Below, one piece after another: positions 1-5,560 of a stretch of DNA of 6,738 nucleotides. Source of the stretch: Bacteroidota bacterium (lineage in GTDB: Bacteria > Bacteroidota > Bacteroidia > NS11-12g > UBA9320); assembly GCA_947499775.1 (NCBI GenBank), contig CANMPY010000100.1:1-6738 (forward strand). Reading direction: 5' to 3'. A program made the position numbers and the translations under genes. Below the pieces are notes generated by a model, which saw only the letters and a list, made by a program, of their open reading frames with translations, was not told the DNA's origin and searched no databases. Position 1 is the first letter of the stretch, and each line of letters begins with the position of its first letter.

Positions 1-112
1 ATTATTTTAAATGTATTTAGCTAGATTTTAGAAATAAGAAATAGGACAAGGCAACTATCTATTTATATATCTACAAGCCTTTTTATTTATTTAAAAGTCT
101 ATTATTGAATAA

Positions 113-133
113 TCTAATGTCTAATCTCTAAAT
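113..133 (+). repeat. Three in-register TCTAA heptamers before the paaH start
   Basis: Three consecutive 7-base units can be read directly: TCTAATG (113-119), TCTAATC (120-126) and TCTAAAT (127-133). They end nine bases before the paaH ATG. Each unit contributes one TAA (115, 122, 129). Because 7 is not a multiple of 3, the three TAAs fall in three different frames, so no + strand frame can be translated through this stretch. The same TCTAA-based heptamer forms a longer array before paaJ. Function is unknown. The rest of bases 1-141 is AT-rich, and I see no gene or convincing promoter there. Confidence 0.6.
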
Positions 134-141
134 TTGCCCCA

Positions 142-1287
142 ATGCAAATAGGGATAATTGGCTCAGGAGCTATGGGAAGTGGTATTGCACAAGTGGCATC
201 TTTAGCATCCGATACTACTTTAATTTTCGATATCAATCCAACTGCTCTGGTTTTAGCCGAAAATAAACTCGAACAAGAGCTTGAAAATAGGATTCTTAAA
301 GGCAAGATATCCACGGCTGAAGCCGAACGAATTAAAGGCAATATTAAATATACAAGCACGCTTTCTGAATTTAGCACCTGTGAATTGGTTATTGAAGCCA
401 TTGTTGAGAATTTGGAGGCGAAAAAACAAGTTTTTAAAAACCTTGAAATGGTGGTTTCAAAAACGTGTATCCTAGCAAGCAATACCTCCTCGCTTTCTAT
501 TACTTCCATTGCTTCCGCCTGTGAAAACCCTGAGCGCGTAATTGGTATTCATTTCTTTAATCCGGCAGTTATTATGCCTTTGGTAGAAATAATTCCTGCG
601 ATACAGACGCGTGATCAAACCGTTCAAAAATCGACAGAAATAATAGCCGCATGGGGCAAAATAATTGTGAAAGCGAAAGACACTCCCGGATTTATTGTCA
701 ATCGTGTAGCCCGCCCCTTTTATGGCGAAGCTTTTAAAATGTATGAAGAAGGCATAGCGGGTATGGCAACCATTGATTGGGCCATGAAAGAATTTGGAGG
801 GTTCAGAATGGGGCCATTTGAACTCACAGATTTTATAGGGCATGATGTTAACTATGCAGTAACCGAATCGGTATGGTCGGCTTTTTATTTTGATCCTCGT
901 TTTCGCCCAAGTCTTTGTCAAAAAAGATTGGTTGAAGCTGGCTATTTGGGCAAAAAATCAGGAAAAGGATTTTACGATTATTCACAGGGCAATACAAATC
1001 CAGAGGCTAAAAAAGATGAAGCTTTAGGTAAGAAAATTTTTGAACGAATATTAGCCATGCTAATCAATGAAGCAGCGGATGCTATTTATATGAATATTTG
1101 CTCCGAAAAAGATTTAGAAACTGCAATGACCAAAGGCGTAAACTACCCAAAAGGGCTTTTGGCTTGGGCCAATGCATTTGGAATCGAAAAAACAGTTTCT
1201 ATTTTAGATGGGTTATTTTCAAAATACCACGATATGCGTTATAGGTCTTGTCCACTTTTGCGAGAAATAAAATCATTCAATATCTAA
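142..1287 (+). CDS. paaH: 3-hydroxyadipyl-CoA dehydrogenase (3-hydroxyacyl-CoA dehydrogenase family, PaaH type)
   Basis: This cytoplasmic enzyme would oxidise (S)-3-hydroxyadipyl-CoA to 3-oxoadipyl-CoA with NAD+, late in phenylacetate catabolism. The 381-residue protein opens with a Rossmann fold: dinucleotide-binding GSGAMG at 7-12, and Asp30 ending strand 2, as expected for NAD rather than NADP. The family's catalytic residues align by spacing: Ser116 in NTSSL, His137 in HFFNP, Glu149 and Asn187 in PGFIVNR. A first C-terminal 3HCDH domain spans about 182-280, ending in SGKGFYDY. A second follows at about 295-375 with the GVNYPKGLLAWAN motif typical of PaaH-like proteins. E. coli PaaH is longer (about 475 residues); the linker between its two C-terminal domains seems to be missing here. 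The ATG at 142 is preceded by stops in all frames and puts the fold at the very N-terminus. No Shine-Dalgarno is visible. It probably forms an operon with paaJ, 43 bases downstream. A 3-hydroxybutyryl-CoA dehydrogenase is the main alternative, but the neighbours favour PaaH. Confidence 0.88.
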   Translation: MQIGIIGSGAMGSGIAQVASLASDTTLIFDINPTALVLAENKLEQELENRILKGKISTAEAERIKGNIKYTSTLSEFSTCELVIEAIVENLEAKKQVFKNLEMVVSKTCILASNTSSLSITSIASACENPERVIGIHFFNPAVIMPLVEIIPAIQTRDQTVQKSTEIIAAWGKIIVKAKDTPGFIVNRVARPFYGEAFKMYEEGIAGMATIDWAMKEFGGFRMGPFELTDFIGHDVNYAVTESVWSAFYFDPRFRPSLCQKRLVEAGYLGKKSGKGFYDYSQGNTNPEAKKDEALGKKIFERILAMLINEAADAIYMNICSEKDLETAMTKGVNYPKGLLAWANAFGIEKTVSILDGLFSKYHDMRYRSCPLLREIKSFNI

Positions 1288-1331
1288 CCTGTAAAATCTA
1301 ACCCTTAACTTCTAACCTCTACCCTCTCAAA
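1283..1331 (+). repeat. Seven-unit heptamer array linking paaH stop and paaJ start
   Basis: The sequence divides without gaps into seven 7-base units: TCTAACC, TGTAAAA, TCTAACC, CTTAACT, TCTAACC, TCTACCC, TCTCAAA. Three units are identical and lie 14 bases apart (1283, 1297, 1311); the others are degenerate. The first unit contains the paaH stop codon, and the last base of the seventh is the A of the paaJ ATG, so the array is the whole intergenic spacer. TAA occurs every seven bases at 1285, 1292, 1299, 1306 and 1313, which closes all three forward frames. On the transcript it is a C/U/A-rich stretch with little scope for hairpins. Its role is unknown. Confidence 0.75.
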
Positions 1332-2536
1332 TGAACCAAGCATACATAATCTCAGGAACCCGAACCCCAATCGGAAATTTTGGAGGCATATTATCAAGTA
1401 TTCGTCCCGATGATATGGCCGCTCACGTGATTTCAGAATTAATCAAGCTAAATCCAAATCTTGATACCAATGCCATTGGTGAAGTAATTTTAGGATGTGC
1501 AAACCAAGCTGGCGAAGACAATCGCAATGTGGCTCGAATGGCACTTTTACTAGCTGGCCTTCCAATAACTATTCCAGGTGAAACCATAAATAGATTATGT
1601 GCAAGTGGCATGAGTGCAATTGTTCATGCAAAACGAGCCATAAACTGTAGCGATTCAGAAATAATAATTGCTGGAGGGGTCGAAAGCATGACGCGAGCAC
1701 CTTATGTAATGTCGAAATCAGCTAAGCCATTTGGCACCGATTCGGCACTTTATGATAGCAGTTTTGGGTGGCGATTTATTAATCCAAAAATGCAACACCT
1801 ATTTGGATGTGATGCCATGGGAGTAACCGCCGAAAATCTTGCCGAACTCTATAAAATAAGCCGAGACGATCAGGATAAGTTTGCTTTCTGGAGTCAGCAA
1901 AAGGCAACAAATGCTCAGCAATCAGGGCAATTTGCACCTGAAATATCGCCAATAAAAGTTTCAAAAGGAAAAGGAATAGAGGAAATGATAGCCAATGATG
2001 AGTTTATTAAACCCAATACAACGCTCGAAATATTAGCAAAATTAAAACCTGCATTTAATACAAACGGTACCGTTACAGCAGGAAATGCAAGTGGATTGAA
2101 CGATGGTGCAGCGGCTGTATTAATTGCTAGTCAAAATGCCCTAAAAACATATAACCTAAAACCATTGGCTCGCATAGTATCATCGGCCGTCATAGGTGTT
2201 GAGCCACGTATAATGGGAATTGGTCCGGTAGCAGCAAGCAATATTGCATTGCAACGCGCGGGTTTAAAAATGGAGGATATGGATATCATTGAACTGAATG
2301 AAGCCTTTGCGGCTCAGGCTTTGGCTTGTACACGCGCATGGGCAATTTCGGATAATGACCCCCGCATAAACCCTCACGGAGGAGCCATTGCATTGGGTCA
2401 TCCCCTTGGTATGAGTGGTGCGCGTATTGTGTATTCAGCTGCATTACAATTGCAAAATGAAGGGAAACGATACGCACTTTGTACCATGTGTATTGGGGTA
2501 GGCCAAGGGTATGCTGTTATTTTAGAAAAAGCTTAA
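1331..2536 (+). CDS. paaJ: 3-oxoadipyl-CoA / 3-oxo-5,6-didehydrosuberyl-CoA thiolase (acetyl-CoA acyltransferase)
   Basis: This is a degradative thiolase of the PaaJ/PcaF group. It cleaves 3-oxo-5,6-didehydrosuberyl-CoA, and later 3-oxoadipyl-CoA, with CoA to release acetyl-CoA, leaving succinyl-CoA at the end. The 401 residues match the usual length of about 400. The N-terminal ISGTRTPIG motif is present. The acyl-accepting nucleophile is Cys90 in NRLCASGM, a form typical of oxoadipyl-CoA thiolases. NEAFA lies at 323-327, His357 is in GHPLG, and Cys387 is in CIGVGQG. All catalytic residues are therefore intact. The ATG at 1331 follows the heptamer array directly. No promoter or terminator separates it from paaH, so co-transcription is likely. 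The stop codon lies inside a terminator-like hairpin. Close relatives (PcaF, generic acetyl-CoA acetyltransferase) cannot be excluded by sequence alone, but paaH and paaZ nearby support the phenylacetate role. Confidence 0.88.
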   Translation: MNQAYIISGTRTPIGNFGGILSSIRPDDMAAHVISELIKLNPNLDTNAIGEVILGCANQAGEDNRNVARMALLLAGLPITIPGETINRLCASGMSAIVHAKRAINCSDSEIIIAGGVESMTRAPYVMSKSAKPFGTDSALYDSSFGWRFINPKMQHLFGCDAMGVTAENLAELYKISRDDQDKFAFWSQQKATNAQQSGQFAPEISPIKVSKGKGIEEMIANDEFIKPNTTLEILAKLKPAFNTNGTVTAGNASGLNDGAAAVLIASQNALKTYNLKPLARIVSSAVIGVEPRIMGIGPVAASNIALQRAGLKMEDMDIIELNEAFAAQALACTRAWAISDNDPRINPHGGAIALGHPLGMSGARIVYSAALQLQNEGKRYALCTMCIGVGQGYAVILEKA

Positions 2537-2560
2537 AAAAAAGCTTTTTCTAAAAATTTT
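2520..2560 (+). terminator. Terminator-like hairpin overlapping the paaJ stop codon
   Basis: A perfect 15-bp inverted repeat has arms at 2520-2534 (TTTTAGAAAAAGCTT) and 2541-2555 (AAGCTTTTTCTAAAA) around a six-A loop. The left arm covers the last codons of paaJ and the first base of its TAA. The stem is A/U-rich with two G-C and two C-G pairs and is followed by ATTTT instead of a clean U-tract. It may therefore be a modest terminator or a 3'-end stabilising hairpin. Its symmetry would let it form on either strand. Confidence 0.55.
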
Positions 2561-2572
2561 AATTACGCTAAT

Positions 2573-2596
2573 TATCATTTTTGAAGCAAAATGATA
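2573..2596. repeat. Second perfect hairpin downstream of paaJ
   Basis: Nine-base perfect inverted repeat, TATCATTTT (2573-2581) and AAAATGATA (2588-2596), with the six-base loop TGAAGC. It starts 17 bases after the first hairpin. No U-tract follows it, so it is not a classic terminator. A shorter AT-only repeat (AATAATT / AATTATT, 2619-2625 and 2630-2636) follows. These may stabilise the paaJ mRNA end or be chance pairings in AT-rich DNA. Confidence 0.4.
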
Positions 2597-2733
2597 GGTT
2601 TAATATATTTATTGCTCCAATAATTAGAAAATTATTACGAATTAATTTCTATATTAAATAACGCTTAAAGCCCGAATTCAGTCACATCTTTGTCATATTG
2701 TGGAAAAGTTGTTACTTTCTTAAAGTATCGTCA

Positions 2734-2766
2734 TTTGGTTTTACAAAAAAAATAAGTAAACATTTG
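2734..2766 (+). promoter_or_regulatory. Candidate Bacteroidetes-type promoter for the membrane-protein gene
   Basis: TTTG at 2734-2737 matches the -33 element. After a 21-base spacer, AACATTTG (2759-2766) matches seven of the eight positions of the -7 consensus TAnnTTTG. Transcription would begin near 2773, giving a leader of about 25 bases before the ATG at 2798. The placement just after the paaJ hairpins fits a separate transcription unit. The first base of the -7 box is off-consensus, and AT-rich DNA yields such matches easily. Confidence 0.35.
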
Positions 2767-2797
2767 AATAAACTTAAACACATTAATAGAAAAATTT

Positions 2798-3208
2798 ATG
2801 AACACAAAAACTTTAATCGCTGGTTTGGTCGGTGGCGTGGCTGCATTTTTTTTAAGCTGGGGTCTTTACGGTATCGTATTAGACGGTTTCATGAAAGCAC
2901 ACACAAACCAATGTATGGTTGCTGAAATGAACATGTTAACAATGATACTTCATTGCCTTGCATCTGGTTTAGCTTTGGCTTTTATTTTAAGCTGGGCAAA
3001 TGTGAGCTCTTTAGTTGATGGTGCTACAAAAGGAGCTATCGCTGGATTATTATTGGCACTTAGTACGGATCTTTACCTACACTCAATGACAACGTATTTT
3101 GTTGACATGAGTGGTATGGCAGTAGACCTACTTGCGAGTACTGCAATGAGCGCAGCTGTTGGTGGTGTTGTTGGTTGGATGCTTGGGCGTAATGCTGCAG
3201 CAGCCTAA
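2798..3208 (+). CDS. Small four-helix integral membrane protein of unknown function
   Basis: The 136-residue protein is almost entirely hydrophobic, with four predicted membrane helices at about 5-29, 46-66, 75-95 and 107-129. Both ends are short and there is no separate signal peptide, so it should sit in the inner membrane. Notable residues are Trp21, Asp29 at the end of helix 1, the short polar loop AHTNQCM (34-40, with His35 and Cys39), Asp91 followed by Tyr93 and His95, and GGVVGWMLGR near the C-terminus. Glycine- and alanine-rich helices 3 and 4 suggest tight packing. The layout recalls small four-helix families such as DUF1761, but I cannot assign it to one. The ATG at 2798 is preceded by an A/T-rich stretch typical of Bacteroidetes starts. 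It appears to be monocistronic: hairpins and a candidate promoter lie upstream and a strong terminator downstream. Nothing in it suggests an enzyme or a known phenylacetate transporter. Confidence 0.85.
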   Translation: MNTKTLIAGLVGGVAAFFLSWGLYGIVLDGFMKAHTNQCMVAEMNMLTMILHCLASGLALAFILSWANVSSLVDGATKGAIAGLLLALSTDLYLHSMTTYFVDMSGMAVDLLASTAMSAAVGGVVGWMLGRNAAAA

Positions 3209-3227
3209 TCAAAAGAGTAAAAAAATT

Positions 3228-3261
3228 AAAAAAAGCCGAATTATTTAATTCGGCTTTTTTT
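3228..3261 (+). terminator. Strong intrinsic terminator after the membrane-protein gene
   Basis: The stem GCCGAATT (3235-3242) pairs with AATTCGGC (3247-3254) around the loop ATTT. It is flanked by seven As on the left (3228-3234) and seven Ts on the right (3255-3261), which extend the pairing to 15 bp and supply the U-tract. It starts 20 bases after the stop codon. The A-tract makes it potentially bidirectional, but all neighbouring genes run on the + strand. It should separate this gene from paaZ. Confidence 0.92.
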
Positions 3262-3347
3262 GTGGCCTTTTTGACTTTAGTTAATGTAATTATTAATTAA
3301 ATTGAAAAAATATCTAAAAAATAGATTTTGTATGAATGCCTAAATTT

Positions 3348-3386
3348 ATCTGCACTTTATTTTATGCAGATTGAAAGTAGTTTCAA
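3348..3386. promoter_or_regulatory. Two abutting dyads upstream of paaZ, possible operator
   Basis: The first dyad is ATCTGCA (3348-3354) with TGCAGAT (3365-3371), a 7-bp perfect inverted repeat spaced by 10. The second is TTGAAA (3371-3376) with TTTCAA (3381-3386), spaced by GTAG. The last base of the first dyad is the first base of the second. They lie 93-131 bases before the paaZ start. Their position next to a possible -33 element suggests a regulator site for paaZ. No regulator gene is in the window, and the link to any particular family (PaaR/TetR, PaaX/GntR) is unproven. Confidence 0.4.
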
Positions 3387-3413
3387 TACTTTGTAGTAAG
3401 TTATGTTAATTTG
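3381..3413 (+). promoter_or_regulatory. Weak candidate promoter for paaZ
   Basis: TTTC (3381-3384, three of four -33 positions) is followed after 21 bases by TTAATTTG (3406-3413, seven of eight positions of TAnnTTTG). A start near 3420 would give a leader of about 59 bases. The -33 element would lie inside the right arm of the TTGAAA/TTTCAA dyad. A paaZ promoter somewhere in this gap is likely, because the upstream terminator is strong. This exact site is only a guess. Confidence 0.28.
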
Positions 3414-3478
3414 CAACACCATATAGTTCCTGTTTTCACTAAAGAATCAACAAGGAATTGAATTAAAGCAAAACACGA

Positions 3479-5518
3479 ATGCAATTACAAAATTACGCAC
3501 TAGGCCATTGGATAGCAGGTCATCAGGGGCAATCCCTTTTTGATGCAAGTACGGGAGATATCATCGCTACTGCCAGCAGTGAAGGTTTAGATTTTGAATC
3601 GATGTTGAAATACGCCCGAACAATTGGTGGGCCAAAGCTTCGTAAAATGACCTTTCATGAGCGCGGCAATATGTTAAAAGCCCTCGCTTTATATTTACAG
3701 GAACGCAAAGAATTATTTTATCCTATTAGTTATAAGACTGGTGCTACCCGAATAGATAGTTGGATTGATATTGAAGGAGGCATTGGAAATTTATTCAGTT
3801 ATGCAAGCTTAAGGCGTCAATTTCCCGATCAGCGATTTTATGTGGATGGCTCCCCTATTTCATCAAGCAAGGGAGGAAGTTTTATTGGCCATCACATAAT
3901 GACTCCCAAAGAAGGTGTAGCCATTCATATCAATGCGTTTAATTTCCCTATTTGGGGCATGCTTGAAAAAATTGCAGTAAATTTATTGGCAGGAATGCCT
4001 GCCATAGTAAAACCTGCCACACTAACCAGTTTTTTGACCGAAGCGATAACTAAAGAAATAATCCGTTCAGGAATTTTACCCGAGGGTTCGCTACAATTAG
4101 TATGCGGCTCGGCACGTGGTATATTAGATCATGTATGCTATCAGGATGTTGTAACTTTTACTGGAAGTGCTGAAACAGGAAAATTATTAAAATCACACCC
4201 TCGCATATTAGAGGAAGCCGTCCCCTTTAACATGGAAGCCGATTCATTAAATTGTATGGTTTTAGGTAAAGATGTAAAACCAGGAACAGAAGAATTTTCG
4301 CTTTTTGTAAAAGAAGTTCGCAAAGAAATTACGGTAAAAGCTGGGCAGAAATGTACAGCAGTTAGACGTATAATAGTTCCTTCAGAGTTTATGGAAGATG
4401 TGCAAATAGCTTTAGGTAAAGCTTTATCAGAAACTACCATTGGCGATCCAAGAACCGAAGGTATAAAAATGGGGCCTTTAGCTGGCATTTCACAACGCAG
4501 CGATGTACATGAAAATTTAGAATTACTCTTAAAAGAATCTGAAATTGTATTTGGAGGTTCCAATCAAGCTATTGAAGGAATCGACACCAACAAAGGGGCT
4601 TTTATGAAACCTGTTTTATTATACAACTCTGCTCCTTTTACTAAGTTAACCTCGCATAATATAGAAGTATTCGGTCCGGTGAGTACGCTAATGCCCTATG
4701 AAACATTAGACGAAGCCATAGAACTTGCAAAAATGGGAAAAGGTTCGCTTTGCTGCAGTATTGTAACCGAAAGTGATTCGATAGCCCGAGATTATGTTTT
4801 AGGAGCTGCTTCGCATCACGGGAGAATATTAATACTTAATAAATCATGTGCCAAAGAAAGTACCGGACATGGGTCACCATTACCCTTGCTCGTTCATGGT
4901 GGGCCAGGTCGTGCAGGAGGTGGCGAAGAAATGGGAGGAATCAGAGGTGTGATGCATTATTTGCAACGAACGGCAATTCAAGGATCACCCACAACACTTA
5001 CTCACATTACAGGCACCTATCAACCTGGTGGTGCATATAAAACCCCTGAAAAACATTTATTCCGCAAATATTTTGAAGAATTAGAAATAGGTGAAACAAT
5101 AATCACACATAAACGAACCATTACTGAAGCTGATATTGTAAATTTTGCGAATGTGAGTTGGGATCATTTTTATGCCCATACCGATGCAACCTCTTTAGAT
5201 GGAACCTTATTTACAGAAAAAGTAGCACATGGCTATTTTATTCTTAGCGCAGCAGCAGGCCTATTTGTAGATCCAGCTAAAGGTCCGGTTCTATTAAATT
5301 ACGGCTTGGAAGAGTGTAGGTTTACCAAACCTGTGTATGCAGGAAGTACTATTGGCGTTAAATTGACTGTAAAAGAAAAAACAGATCAAGAAAAAAAGAA
5401 CCCAGAAGATGTGGCCAAAGGGATTGTAAAATTCTACGTTGACGTGTATGACGAAACCAATGAAACCATTGCGGTTGCCACTATTTTAACGATGGTAAAG
5501 AAATTTAATCAATTCTGA
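3479..5518 (+). CDS. paaZ: Bifunctional oxepin-CoA hydrolase / 3-oxo-5,6-dehydrosuberyl-CoA semialdehyde dehydrogenase
   Basis: This cytoplasmic fusion enzyme opens the ring of 2-oxepin-2(3H)-ylideneacetyl-CoA and then oxidises the reactive semialdehyde with NADP+. The N-terminal aldehyde dehydrogenase domain covers about 1-500. It has NAFNFP (152-157, oxyanion Asn155), Lys178 in VKP, FTGS (227-230), the general base Glu253 in NMEADSLN, and the nucleophile Cys292 in AGQKCTA. KESTGHGSPLP (459-469) and HGGPGRAGGGEE (473-484) are PaaZ hallmarks. The C-terminal MaoC-like (R)-hydratase domain, about 525-679, has Asp562 and His567 in DHFYAH, which correspond to the catalytic pair of E. coli PaaZ. 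At 679 residues it matches E. coli PaaZ (681) almost end to end, so both activities should be intact. An in-frame stop at 3464 leaves the ATG at 3479 as the first possible ATG. AAGGA at 3452 is too far upstream to serve as a ribosome binding site. The gene is separated from paaHJ by the membrane-protein unit and probably has its own promoter. Confidence 0.95.
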   Translation: MQLQNYALGHWIAGHQGQSLFDASTGDIIATASSEGLDFESMLKYARTIGGPKLRKMTFHERGNMLKALALYLQERKELFYPISYKTGATRIDSWIDIEGGIGNLFSYASLRRQFPDQRFYVDGSPISSSKGGSFIGHHIMTPKEGVAIHINAFNFPIWGMLEKIAVNLLAGMPAIVKPATLTSFLTEAITKEIIRSGILPEGSLQLVCGSARGILDHVCYQDVVTFTGSAETGKLLKSHPRILEEAVPFNMEADSLNCMVLGKDVKPGTEEFSLFVKEVRKEITVKAGQKCTAVRRIIVPSEFMEDVQIALGKALSETTIGDPRTEGIKMGPLAGISQRSDVHENLELLLKESEIVFGGSNQAIEGIDTNKGAFMKPVLLYNSAPFTKLTSHNIEVFGPVSTLMPYETLDEAIELAKMGKGSLCCSIVTESDSIARDYVLGAASHHGRILILNKSCAKESTGHGSPLPLLVHGGPGRAGGGEEMGGIRGVMHYLQRTAIQGSPTTLTHITGTYQPGGAYKTPEKHLFRKYFEELEIGETIITHKRTITEADIVNFANVSWDHFYAHTDATSLDGTLFTEKVAHGYFILSAAAGLFVDPAKGPVLLNYGLEECRFTKPVYAGSTIGVKLTVKEKTDQEKKNPEDVAKGIVKFYVDVYDETNETIAVATILTMVKKFNQF

Positions 5519-5560
5519 AAATATTTTGGGTGTAATATCGTTTTACTTTTACGCAACACA

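Noticed and set aside
48..81. AAGGC / GCCTT with a following TTTATTT looks like a terminator for a gene to the left.
   Set aside because: The stem is only 5 bp and the loop is 24 bases, so it would be unstable. No end of an upstream gene can be recognised.
472..921. Long open frame on the minus strand inside paaH.
   Set aside because: It is antisense to intact catalytic motifs of paaH and its translation shows no recognisable domain.
1283..1331. The complement reads GGTTAGA repeats, resembling telomere sequence.
   Set aside because: The units are seven bases, degenerate, few, and lie between two co-oriented genes, so a telomeric or chromosome-end role has no support.
2698..2925. Open frame from a TTG across the leader and start of the membrane-protein gene.
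   Set aside because: It overlaps a much better coding frame, has a basic low-complexity translation, and would need a TTG start with no support.
3312..3326. ATCTA-AAAAA-TAGAT inverted repeat before paaZ.
   Set aside because: Five base pairs in very AT-rich DNA are expected by chance.
3452..3456. AAGGA as a Shine-Dalgarno sequence for paaZ.
   Set aside because: It lies 22 bases before the ATG, too far for a ribosome binding site, and there is an in-frame stop between the two.
4141..4563. Minus-strand open frame inside paaZ.
   Set aside because: It is antisense to the conserved aldehyde dehydrogenase core with Glu253 and Cys292 and has no features of its own.
5525..5551. TTTG plus TACTTTTA as a promoter for porQ.
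   Set aside because: The spacer is only 15 bases, the last -7 base is wrong, and the inferred start would leave almost no leader before the GTG.
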